A DNA stretch of 14,041 bases from JBFHRB01 sp041591915 (GCA_041591915.1 JBFHRB010000059.1:1-14041), one strand, 5' to 3'; numbered from the stretch's first letter, positions 7,600-13,190 are shown. The notes: generated by a model from the letters alone, not told the origin. A program made the numbers and translations.

Positions 7600-7794
7600 A
7601 TGGGACTCGAGTCGGGTCACGAATCCGTCGTCGTCACGAGCAAGGTCAAGGCGGCGATCAAGGGCGCAGACGGCATGCGCATGGCCGGTGACTTCGCAGA
7701 CGCGTTGAACGAGAAGGTCCACGGCCTGATCGCCGACGCGATCGCACGTGCGAAGGCGAACAACCGGTCCACGGTCAAGCCACAGGACCTCTGA
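7600..7794 (+). CDS. Small bacterial histone-fold DNA-binding protein (DUF1931-like)
   Basis: This is a 64-residue protein. After nine residues, SVVVTSKVKAAIKGA forms histone helix 1. A short loop follows (DGMRMAGD), then a long helix 2 (about residues 31-54, ADALNEKVHGLIADAIARAK), then NNRSTVKPQDL. That last segment matches the L2 loop and following Asp of archaeal histones (HMfB: RKTIKAEDI): R56, T58 and D63 have exactly the same spacing. The opening VVTSKVK and the overall size resemble the single-fold bacterial histones such as Bdellovibrio Bd0055. The chain stops at L64, so helix 3 is nearly absent. It probably dimerises and coats or bends DNA. It follows lhr by 217 bases and precedes nei2. 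Start choice is firm (AGGAGG at 7 bases; the longer open frame upstream lacks homology). Family assignment is from remembered motifs, and the role is inferred. Confidence 0.85.
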   Translation: MGLESGHESVVVTSKVKAAIKGADGMRMAGDFADALNEKVHGLIADAIARAKANNRSTVKPQDL

Positions 7795-7860
7795 CAGACC
7801 AGCGCCCCGGCGCGCCGGCCCCGAGCACCCTCGGCCACCCCGGCACACGCGCCGCTGGCG

Positions 7861-7866
7861 TACCGT
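7861..7866 (+). promoter_or_regulatory. Candidate -10 (TACCGT) upstream of nei2
   Basis: A third copy of TACCGT lies 69 bases before the nei2 start. If it is active, the transcript would begin at about 7873, inside the left arm of the hairpin at 7871-7903. Promoter and terminator readings of this stretch therefore compete. Confidence 0.3.
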
Positions 7867-7870
7867 CGCG

Positions 7871-7903
7871 GCCCCGGCCTCCGGACGACCTCCGGGCCGG
7901 GGC
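7871..7903 (+). terminator. Strong GC hairpin after the histone gene; possible terminator
   Basis: GCCCCGGC (7871-7878) pairs with GCCGGGGC (7896-7903). Inside, CCGG pairs with CCGG (7881-7884 with 7892-7895) around a 7-base loop, with a CT bulge, making 12 G-C pairs. It is followed by TGCGCCTTTCCCC, a poor T-tract. It could terminate the histone transcript or form a 5' structure on the nei2 transcript. Confidence 0.4.
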
Positions 7904-7935
7904 TGCGCCTTTCCCCGAGCCGCCGAGCCGTCACG

Positions 7936-8748
7936 TTGCCCGAAGGTGACACGATCCACCGTGCTGCACGGTCGCTGCGCGCCGCGCTCGCAGGCGCCGA
8001 CGCGACCGAGGTGTCCACGCCCCGACTCGTCCGCGCCACACCTGCACCCGGGACGCGCATCGAGGACGTCGAGGCCCGCGGCAAGCACCTGCTCGTGCAC
8101 TTCGCCGATGGCCGGACGCTCCACACGCACATGAGGATGACGGGCAGCTGGCACGTCTACGGCCCGCAGGACCGATGGCGGAAGTCCTCGCGGTCGGCCC
8201 GAGCCATCATCCGCACCGACGAGGCCGTCGCCGTGTGCTTCAGCGCCCCCGTCGTCGAGATCGTGGCCACGGACGCCCTGCAACGCCACACGGCGATCGG
8301 CCGGCTCGGCCCGGACCTGTGCCTCGCCGATCCCGACCTCGGGCTCGTCGTCGCACGGGCCCGCGAACTGCGCGCGCCCGACGACCTCCTCGGAGACGTC
8401 CTGCTCGACCAGCGCGTCGCGTGCGGGATCGGCAACGTGTACCGGTCCGAGGCCCTGTGGGCGCATGAGGTCCATCCACGAACGCCGCTCGGCGCTGTCG
8501 ACGACGACCGACTCGCGCGGATCTACCGGTGGACAGCCGGATGGCTGCGTCGCAACCTCGAGCTGCCACGCCGCACGACGGTCCGCGGCGCACCGGCCGG
8601 GACGGTCGCCGTCTACGACCGTGCAGGCAGGCCGTGCCGACGCTGCGGGACGCCGGTCGAGGTCGCCCACGAGGGCCGCGACGTGGCCCGCGTGACCTAC
8701 TGGTGTCCCACGTGCCAGCCGGAGCCCGGCCTAGCATCCGACGCATGA
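7936..8748 (+). CDS. nei2: Nei2-type DNA glycosylase/AP lyase (Fpg/Nei family)
   Basis: This 270-residue base-excision-repair enzyme removes oxidised pyrimidines and cleaves the abasic site. It begins MPEGDTIHRAARSL. P2 becomes the N-terminal catalytic proline after Met removal and E3 is the conserved Glu. K50 in ARGKHLLVHF matches the family's conserved beta-hairpin Lys. HTHMRMTGSWHVY follows, and the helix-two-turn-helix is at DQRVACGIGNVYRSEALW. The C-terminal zinc finger is formed by C234, C237, C257 and C260 (CRRC and CPTC). MPEGDT and GSW are typical of actinobacterial Nei2. Because catalysis needs Pro next to the initiator, the TTG at 7936 is almost certainly the start although no Shine-Dalgarno is visible. 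Its stop overlaps the next ATG (ATGA). The lhr-nei linkage matches mycobacteria, here with a histone gene between the two. Confidence 0.93.
   Translation: MPEGDTIHRAARSLRAALAGADATEVSTPRLVRATPAPGTRIEDVEARGKHLLVHFADGRTLHTHMRMTGSWHVYGPQDRWRKSSRSARAIIRTDEAVAVCFSAPVVEIVATDALQRHTAIGRLGPDLCLADPDLGLVVARARELRAPDDLLGDVLLDQRVACGIGNVYRSEALWAHEVHPRTPLGAVDDDRLARIYRWTAGWLRRNLELPRRTTVRGAPAGTVAVYDRAGRPCRRCGTPVEVAHEGRDVARVTYWCPTCQPEPGLASDA
8732..8737 (+). promoter_or_regulatory. Candidate -10 (TAGCAT) inside the nei2 3' end
   Basis: TAGCAT lies within the last codons of nei2 and exactly 7 bases before the ATG at 8745, the geometry expected for a leaderless transcript. Because the hexamer is inside coding sequence, selection on the protein could also explain it. 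The downstream gene also overlaps nei2 by 4 bases, so co-transcription remains possible. Confidence 0.4.
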
Positions 8749-9446
8749 GGAACCTCGGCGAGCTCGTCCCGGTGCTCTTCCTCTTCGTGGCGGTCATCGG
8801 GCTCGGCGCAGCCTTCTACCTCAACCACAAGCGCACCCAGCGGCAGCGCGAGGCGCTCTTCGCGTTCGCGGAGCTCAATGGGATGCGCTTCTCGCGGATG
8901 GACCCGCTCGGCACGCTCGGGCTGCCCTTCCGGCTGTTCACGCGGGGCGACGGACGCAAGCTCGAGAACGTCGTCTGGGGCACCTACCAGGGCCAGCCGT
9001 TCCGGGCGTTCGACTACGACTACTACGTCCAGACCAGCGACGGCCAGGGCGGTACGACGCGGAACCACTTCCGGTTCTCGTGTGCCTACCTCCAGCTCGG
9101 CGCGGGTTGGTTCCCGAAGCTGCGGGTCGGGCCGGAATCGGCCTTCACCCTGCTGCAGGACAAGGCCGGGATGCCCGACGTCCAGTTCGAGTCGGATGCG
9201 TTCAACCGCGCGTTCGAGGTGATCGCGGAGGACCGCAAGGCCGCCTACGCGATCATCGACGCGCGGATGATGGACTGGCTGCTCCAGGCGGGCACCGACC
9301 TTCGCTACGAGCTCGTCGGCAACCACCTGCTCGTGGCAGTGCCGGGGCTGCCGACGCCCGAGCGCTACCGGATGGTCCACGCCGCGGCCGTGACCTTCGC
9401 CCAGCGCATCCCCGACGTCGCGTACCAGCTGTACCCCGCCAACTAG
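8745..9446 (+). CDS. Membrane-anchored protein of unknown function, upstream of lemA
   Basis: This 233-residue protein has one N-terminal transmembrane helix at about residues 7-26 (LVPVLFLFVAVIGLGAAFYL), followed by a basic stretch NHKRTQRQR that should face the cytoplasm. The remaining roughly 200 residues look like one soluble domain, with conserved-looking segments VVWGTYQGQPFRAFDYDYYV, FRFSCAYLQL, VQFESDAFNRAFEV and MMDWLLQ. I do not recognise a named family with certainty. The WG-x-YxG-x-x-FDYxY pattern is reminiscent of the DUF3137 group, whose members are often encoded beside LemA, but that is a weak match. The ATG overlaps the nei2 stop by 4 bases and has TAGCAT 7 bases upstream. LemA follows 31 bases after its stop, so the two are probably functionally paired at the membrane. 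No catalytic motif is visible. Confidence 0.75.
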   Translation: MRNLGELVPVLFLFVAVIGLGAAFYLNHKRTQRQREALFAFAELNGMRFSRMDPLGTLGLPFRLFTRGDGRKLENVVWGTYQGQPFRAFDYDYYVQTSDGQGGTTRNHFRFSCAYLQLGAGWFPKLRVGPESAFTLLQDKAGMPDVQFESDAFNRAFEVIAEDRKAAYAIIDARMMDWLLQAGTDLRYELVGNHLLVAVPGLPTPERYRMVHAAAVTFAQRIPDVAYQLYPAN

Positions 9447-9449
9447 CCT
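9444..9449 (+). promoter_or_regulatory. Candidate -10 (TAGCCT) for lemA
   Basis: TAGCCT includes the stop codon of the preceding gene. Initiation about 7 bases later would give a short leader of about 20 bases that still contains the GGGAGG ribosome site. Readthrough from the upstream gene is equally possible. Confidence 0.25.
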
Positions 9450-9465
9450 CGCCCGAGTCCACCGA

Positions 9466-9471
9466 GGGAGG
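9466..9471 (+). promoter_or_regulatory. Ribosome binding site GGGAGG that points to a CTG start
   Basis: GAGGGAGG ends at 9471. It is 6 bases before CTG at 9478 but 18 bases before the first in-frame GTG (9490). No in-frame ATG, GTG or TTG lies closer, so the site favours the CTG codon. Confidence 0.6.
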
Positions 9472-9477
9472 CCAACG

Positions 9478-10038
9478 CTGGACCCGCTCGTGCTCATCGG
9501 CGTCGGCGTGCTGGTCGTCATCGCGGCGTTCGTGCTCTCGTACAACCGGTTCATCGAGCAGCGCAACCTGATCAGGGACTCGTGGGCCAACGTCGAGACC
9601 GAGCTCCAGCGCCGCTACGACCTGATCCCCAACCTCGTCGAGACGGTGAAGGGTTACGCGGCTCACGAGCAGACGGTGTTCGAGGAGGTCACGCGCGCCC
9701 GCGCCGCCGCGGTCGCGGACCACGGATCCCCCGACCACCAGGCGAAGACCGAGAACCAGCTCGTCGGCGCCCTGCGACACCTCTTCGCCGTCAGCGAGAA
9801 CTACCCCGACCTCAAGGCGGCGGACAACTTCCTCGCGCTGCAGCGCGAGCTCACGAACACCGAGGACCGGATCCAGGCCTCGCGGCGCTTCTACAACGCC
9901 AACGTCCGTGACTACAACCGGCGGGTGCAGTCGATCCCGTCGAACATCGTCGCGGCGATGTTCAGCTTCTCCGAGGAGGAGTACTTCCAGATCGAGGCGG
10001 CGGTCGCCGAAGCCGGCGCACCGACCGTGGGGTTCTGA
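9478..10038 (+). CDS. lemA: LemA family membrane protein
   Basis: This 186-residue protein has a single N-terminal transmembrane helix (about residues 4-21, LVLIGVGVLVVIAAFVLS) followed by the LemA helical domain. The family signature is strong: YNRFIEQRNLIRDSW, ELQRRYDLIPNLVETVKGYA, then AENQL-like ENQLVGALRHLF, VSENYPDLKA, QRELTNTEDRIQASRRFYN and NVRDYNRRVQSIPSNIVA. LemA proteins are widespread and of unsettled function; the soluble part forms a long helical bundle exposed on one side of the membrane. I place the start at CTG 9478 (MDPLVLIG) because GGGAGG lies 6 bases before it; GTG 9490 would give 182 residues. The preceding membrane-anchored gene is a likely partner. The stop lies 6 bases from the convergent gene, with no terminator between. 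Confidence 0.92.
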   Translation: MDPLVLIGVGVLVVIAAFVLSYNRFIEQRNLIRDSWANVETELQRRYDLIPNLVETVKGYAAHEQTVFEEVTRARAAAVADHGSPDHQAKTENQLVGALRHLFAVSENYPDLKAADNFLALQRELTNTEDRIQASRRFYNANVRDYNRRVQSIPSNIVAAMFSFSEEEYFQIEAAVAEAGAPTVGF

Positions 10039-10044
10039 CCCCGC

Positions 10045-10974
10045 TCAGCCGAAGACCCCGGTGACCAGGTCGCGCACGGCGCGGAAGGGCCGCAGCGGCG
10101 CGCACGTCAGGTCGAGGATCCGCTCCGCGTTCGCGGTCGTGACGGTCTCGATCTCCCGGCAGGCGCGCTCCCGCTCGTCGGGCCCGGCGGTCAGCGCCAG
10201 CGCGACGGCGTGGTCCCACACCTGCGTCCGGTAGTGGCGGATCCCGAGCTCGGCGATGACCTCGTCGAAGACGCCGAGCAGGCGGTCTGCCAGGCCGAGC
10301 GCCACCGACTCACGGGCGAGGAGGTCCTGGGCGCCATCGATCGTCTCGGCGAGGATGTGGTTGACGATCTCGTGGTCGAAGCGTCGACGAGCCAGCAGGG
10401 CGGCATTGTCCTCTCCGCGCGGGAGGTCGAAGTCCTCGATGACGCTCGCGATCGCACGCGGGAGGTCGAAGTTGATGTGGGCGTTCATCCCGAGGAGCAC
10501 GGCCCCGAGGACCGGCGCGGTGCCGTCGAGCGTCCGATCGAACGCGAACCTCCACGGTGCGCTGCAGTGCCCGGGCTGGACGCACGACCCCGGCGTGGGC
10601 GCGATCCCTCCCGCCTCGCCGGGCGCCTCGTAGGCGCGCTCGGCCTCGAGGTACATCCCGGCGAACCGGTACGTGAGGTGGCCGATCCAGATCGGGTCGA
10701 GGAACCGGTTGGCGGCGAGGTTGGCCCGGATGCGCGTCGTGGTGTGGCGGTAGGTCAGCAGGAAGTAGCGGCGCGGGTCCCCGGACGCGGCATAACGAAC
10801 CTCGCCCTCGCGCATCTGGTGGATCAGGTCGTCGACCAGTCCGACCGCCCGCCGCGCCTCGTCCGTCGGCGGCGTCTCCCCAACGGTCTCGGCGTACTTC
10901 TCGACGCTCGGCGAGACCGGCGCGCCCGTGATGGCCCGGACGGCGCGACCCAGGGGGTTTCGTCGCTCTTGCAT
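10045..10974 (-). CDS. DUF5995-like protein of unknown function
   Basis: This 309-residue, mainly helical protein lacks a signal peptide and membrane segments. Characteristic stretches are FLDPIWIGHLTYRFAGMYLE, APVLGAVLLGMNAHINFDLP (M163-P172) and DHEIVNHILAETIDGAQDLL. The MNAHINxDLP motif near the middle is what I associate with the DUF5995 family of actinobacteria. His and Asp residues are frequent in these segments (H166, D170, and the DHE of FDHEIVNH), so a metal site is imaginable but unproven. The start at ATG 10974 is preceded by CGGGGC 6-7 bases upstream and by a minus-strand TAGGTT. It lies downstream of the pirin gene on the same strand, with 36 bases between, and converges with lemA. 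No function can be assigned. The family call is from memory and moderately sure. Confidence 0.75.
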   Translation of the reverse strand: MQERRNPLGRAVRAITGAPVSPSVEKYAETVGETPPTDEARRAVGLVDDLIHQMREGEVRYAASGDPRRYFLLTYRHTTTRIRANLAANRFLDPIWIGHLTYRFAGMYLEAERAYEAPGEAGGIAPTPGSCVQPGHCSAPWRFAFDRTLDGTAPVLGAVLLGMNAHINFDLPRAIASVIEDFDLPRGEDNAALLARRRFDHEIVNHILAETIDGAQDLLARESVALGLADRLLGVFDEVIAELGIRHYRTQVWDHAVALALTAGPDERERACREIETVTTANAERILDLTCAPLRPFRAVRDLVTGVFG

Positions 10975-10999
10975 GGTTGCCCCGTTGCGGCAGGGGCCG

Positions 11000-11005
11000 A
11001 ACCTA
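11000..11005 (-). promoter_or_regulatory. Candidate -10 (TAGGTT) for the DUF5995-like gene
   Basis: TAGGTT on the minus strand lies in the 36-base gap after the pirin stop. Transcription would start near 10993 and include a GGGG-type ribosome site before the ATG at 10974. The gap is also short enough for readthrough from pirin. Confidence 0.3.
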
Positions 11006-11010
11006 CGGCG

Positions 11011-11766
11011 CTAGGCACCGATCTCGGAGTACATCTCCCACACGAGGACCTCCGCGCCCTCCCCCGCCGCGACGAGTGACGGTCCACCGGCCGCCGACAG
11101 CCGGACGGCGTCGCCCTCGGCGAGCGCCCCGGCGCCGTCGAGCTCGACCCCGCCCTTCGCCACGAACAGGTGGACGTAGGGCGCGTCGGGAAGCGCGACC
11201 CGCTCGGCGGCGGTCAGGCGCCCCGCCAGCAGCCGGGCGCCACGCTGGGCGATCCGGATGGCGGCGTCGTCGCCCATGCCACTCGCGACCGGTACGAGGC
11301 CGCCCTTCGCGAGCTGGGGGTTGATGTCGAGCTGCTCGTAGCCGGGGTCGATCCCGCTCTCGTCGGGCACGACCCACATCTGGACGAAGTGCACCTCCCC
11401 GCGCGGCCGCATCGAATGGCCCGTGGTGTCCGACAACCCGCGGTTCATCTCCGAGTGGAAGATGCCCCGTCCTGCGCTCATGCGCTGGGCCAGACCCGGG
11501 TAGAGGATCCCCGAGTTCCCGAGTGTGTCCTTGTGCTCGAGCTCACCGTCGAGCACCCAGGTCACGATCTCCATGTCGCGGTGGGGGTGGGTGTCGAAGC
11601 CGGTGTCCGGGGCGACCCGGTCGTCGTTGCTGACGAGCAGGAGCCCGAAGTGGGTGTTGCTCGGGTCGCGGTGGTGCCCGAACGAGAACGAGTGCCTGGA
11701 ATCGAGCCAGCCCAGTCGGGTGTCGAACCGCTGGTCCGCTCGGCGGATGTCGACGTCGGTCTGCAT
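11011..11766 (-). CDS. Pirin family bicupin protein
   Basis: This 251-residue protein has the pirin N-terminal cupin, with RLGWLDSRHSFSFGHH, FDTHPHRDMEIVTWVLDGEL, HKDTLGN and QRMSAGRGIFHSEMN. The metal ligands correspond to H60, H62, H104 and E106, matching the His3-Glu set of E. coli YhhW. The C-terminal cupin (YVHLFVAKGGVELDG to the end) lacks such ligands, as usual. Bacterial pirins can show quercetin 2,3-dioxygenase activity, but their physiological role is generally unclear and some bind partner enzymes. The ATG at 11766 follows AGGAGG by 8 bases; the longer open frame upstream runs into the divergent marR gene and is noise. It is transcribed divergently from marR, with a palindrome over its predicted -35, so repression by that regulator is likely. 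Confidence 0.94.
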   Translation of the reverse strand: MQTDVDIRRADQRFDTRLGWLDSRHSFSFGHHRDPSNTHFGLLLVSNDDRVAPDTGFDTHPHRDMEIVTWVLDGELEHKDTLGNSGILYPGLAQRMSAGRGIFHSEMNRGLSDTTGHSMRPRGEVHFVQMWVVPDESGIDPGYEQLDINPQLAKGGLVPVASGMGDDAAIRIAQRGARLLAGRLTAAERVALPDAPYVHLFVAKGGVELDGAGALAEGDAVRLSAAGGPSLVAAGEGAEVLVWEMYSEIGA

Positions 11767-11774
11767 CGGTGGCA

Positions 11775-11780
11775 CCTCCT
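11775..11780 (-). promoter_or_regulatory. Strong ribosome binding site of pirin (AGGAGG)
   Basis: Read on the minus strand, AGGAGGTG gives a near-perfect match to the 16S rRNA tail 8 bases before the ATG at 11766. It decides the start of the pirin gene. Confidence 0.75.
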
Positions 11781-11788
11781 GCGCCCCG

Positions 11789-11816
11789 AGGATAGCCAAA
11801 ACCGTTGCATGTACAA
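11789..11816 (-). promoter_or_regulatory. Predicted pirin promoter (TTGTAC / 16 / TATCCT)
   Basis: On the minus strand, TTGTAC (11816-11811) and TATCCT (11794-11789) are separated by 16 bases. This is the only promoter in the window with a reasonable -35 as well as a -10. The -35 lies inside the palindrome at 11804-11817. Confidence 0.45.
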
Positions 11817-11817
11817 C
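11804..11817. promoter_or_regulatory. Candidate MarR operator (GTTGCATGTACAAC)
   Basis: This is an imperfect 14-bp palindrome with outer arms GTTG and CAAC and a matching A/T pair inside, fitting the TTG-N6-CAA style of many MarR-family sites. It overlaps the predicted -35 of pirin and lies just upstream of the marR promoter, 27 bases before its TACAGT. A further CAACTA at 11829-11834 repeats the right arm 15 bases on. That the local MarR protein binds here is inference from position and symmetry. Confidence 0.5.
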
Positions 11818-11843
11818 TAGTGGTCCAGCAACTATCTCGCCGC

Positions 11844-11849
11844 TACAGT
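11844..11849 (+). promoter_or_regulatory. Candidate -10 (TACAGT) for leaderless marR
   Basis: TACAGT ends 8 bases before the ATG at 11858 and there is no Shine-Dalgarno sequence between, so a leaderless or nearly leaderless mRNA is predicted. The -35 position reads TGGTCC and is poor. Confidence 0.45.
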
Positions 11850-11857
11850 CGGCTGCC

Positions 11858-12316
11858 ATGACCCGACAGCGAACCGGACTCCACCCCACGAAGCTTGCCG
11901 CGTGGCGTGGATTCCTGGAGGCACACGCTCGCCTCATCGACCTGCTCGCGAGCGAGCTGCGCGAGGAGACCGGCCTGCCGCTGACGTGGTACGACGTGCT
12001 CGTCCACCTCTCCGAGGCCGAGGACGGGCAGCGCCGGATGCAGGACCTGGCCGACTCGGTGCTCTTGTCGAAGTCCGGGCTGACGCGCCTGATCGACCGG
12101 ATGGAGGGCGAGGGACTCGTCGAGCGCATCGCGTGCGAGGAGGACCGGCGAGGCCTGTGGGCGCGACTCACGGACGCGGGCTGGGACCGGCTGAGGGCGA
12201 CGTCACCGTCCCACATCGACAGCGTCGACCGCGCCTTCGCCAGCCGGATCAGCACCGAGGAAGCCGAGGTCCTGGCCGAGGTGTTCTCCCGGATCGCCGA
12301 CGCGGACACCGGCTGA
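11858..12316 (+). CDS. MarR family transcriptional regulator
   Basis: This 152-residue protein has the usual MarR length. N-terminal dimerisation helices (AAWRGFLEAHARLIDLLASE) precede LPLTWYDVLVHLSEAEDG. The winged helix follows: helix 2 MQDLADSVLLS, recognition helix KSGLTRLIDRMEGEGLVER, and wing CEEDRRGLWARLT, with the conserved D96-R97-R98 of the wing. Then come C-terminal dimer helices. The protein has a single Cys (C93), at the base of the wing, which could in principle sense oxidants, though most Cys-type MarR sensors use an N-terminal Cys. ATG 11858 was chosen because the domain begins there and TACAGT is 8 bases upstream. Being divergent from pirin with a palindrome between, it probably regulates pirin and itself. 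Its ligand is unknown. The stop is 27 bases from the convergent hydrolase stop. Confidence 0.93.
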   Translation: MTRQRTGLHPTKLAAWRGFLEAHARLIDLLASELREETGLPLTWYDVLVHLSEAEDGQRRMQDLADSVLLSKSGLTRLIDRMEGEGLVERIACEEDRRGLWARLTDAGWDRLRATSPSHIDSVDRAFASRISTEEAEVLAEVFSRIADADTG

Positions 12317-12343
12317 GGGATCCGGGGACGACGCCCGCAACCA

Positions 12344-13099
12344 TCAGAGCGTGGCGTCGAACCAGCCAACGAGGTGCCCCACGACCGCGGCCACCTGCTG
12401 CCGCGACGACATCAGGTGGTCCGTGTCGAGCAGTGGGACGAAGGCCTTCGGCTGCCGGGCGAACGAGAACGTCCGTTCCCCTTCCGAGATGGGCACGACG
12501 CTGTCGTCCACGGCGTGCATCACCAGCAGAGGCCGTCCGAGTGCGGCGATGTGGGACCCGTCCCCGTGGCCCTCGAGATCGTGGACGAACTCGTCCGTGA
12601 TCGGGAAGGGGCGGCCGCCGATGTCGACCACCTGGCAGCCCTCGGCGTGGATGGCGCCCTCCTCCTCCGCGAAGAGGTGCCGGACGTGGGCGGGGTCGCT
12701 CGGGGCGCCGATGACCGCGAGCGAGCGCGCGGTCTTCACCCGACTCGCCGCCAGCAGGACCGCCGCGCCGCCGAGCGAGTGCCCGACCATCGCGCACGGC
12801 CCGTAGCCGCGCTCGATCAGGGTGGCCGCCGCCCGCGCGACGTCGCGGACGTCCGTGCCGAGGGTGGCGTCACGGAAGTCGCCGCCGCTCTCCCCCAGTC
12901 CGGTGAAGTCGAACCGGAACGCCGCATAGCCGGCGTCCGCGAGCCCCCTGGCCAGGCGGCTCGTCGTGGCCAGGTCCTTGCCGCACGTGAAGCAGTGGAC
13001 CAGCAGCACCGACCCGCGCGCCTCACCGCTCGGCAGGTGGAGGACCCCGGCCAGTTCGGCCCCGGTGCTACCGGCGAACCTGACGTCCTCGGTGGTCAC
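12344..13099 (-). CDS. Alpha/beta hydrolase of the OsmC-associated type
   Basis: This 251-residue serine hydrolase has a complete-looking fold. After the N-terminal strand (VRFAGSTGAELAGVL), HCFTCGKD (35-42) forms the oxyanion-side loop. RFDFTGLGES follows, then the nucleophile elbow GHSLGG (S108), the acid D199 in MHAVDDSVVP, and H228 in LLDTDHLM. The HCFTCGKD and FDFTGLG pattern is that of the hydrolase domain often fused to an OsmC peroxidase domain. Here the chain ends after the hydrolase and no OsmC gene lies nearby. GTG at 13099 was chosen because AAGGGGG is 6 bases upstream; ATG at 13123, with GGGG 8 bases before it, would add 8 residues and is possible. The substrate is unknown; esterase or peptidase activity is plausible. 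Confidence 0.9.
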   Translation of the reverse strand: MTTEDVRFAGSTGAELAGVLHLPSGEARGSVLLVHCFTCGKDLATTSRLARGLADAGYAAFRFDFTGLGESGGDFRDATLGTDVRDVARAAATLIERGYGPCAMVGHSLGGAAVLLAASRVKTARSLAVIGAPSDPAHVRHLFAEEEGAIHAEGCQVVDIGGRPFPITDEFVHDLEGHGDGSHIAALGRPLLVMHAVDDSVVPISEGERTFSFARQPKAFVPLLDTDHLMSSRQQVAAVVGHLVGWFDATL

Positions 13100-13155
13100 G
13101 CGACGCCCCCTTCTCGTGGCCATCCGACGCCCCAGCGAGGACGTCCACCGCGGAC

Positions 13156-13161
13156 TAGCGT
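13156..13161 (+). promoter_or_regulatory. Candidate -10 (TAGCGT) for citrate synthase
   Basis: TAGCGT lies 44 bases before the ATG at 13206. Initiation near 13169 would give a leader of about 37 bases containing AGGAG at 13191-13195. No clear -35 is seen. This region also serves the divergent hydrolase, for which no convincing hexamer was found. Confidence 0.4.
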
Positions 13162-13190
13162 GCCCGCGAGATCCCCGACCGCTTCCCTGC

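Noticed and set aside
5072..7600. Long +1-shifted frame (about 840 codons) within lhr running into the next gap
   Set aside because: It is an Arg/Pro/Ala-rich out-of-frame translation of lhr, with no ribosome site or recognisable domain.
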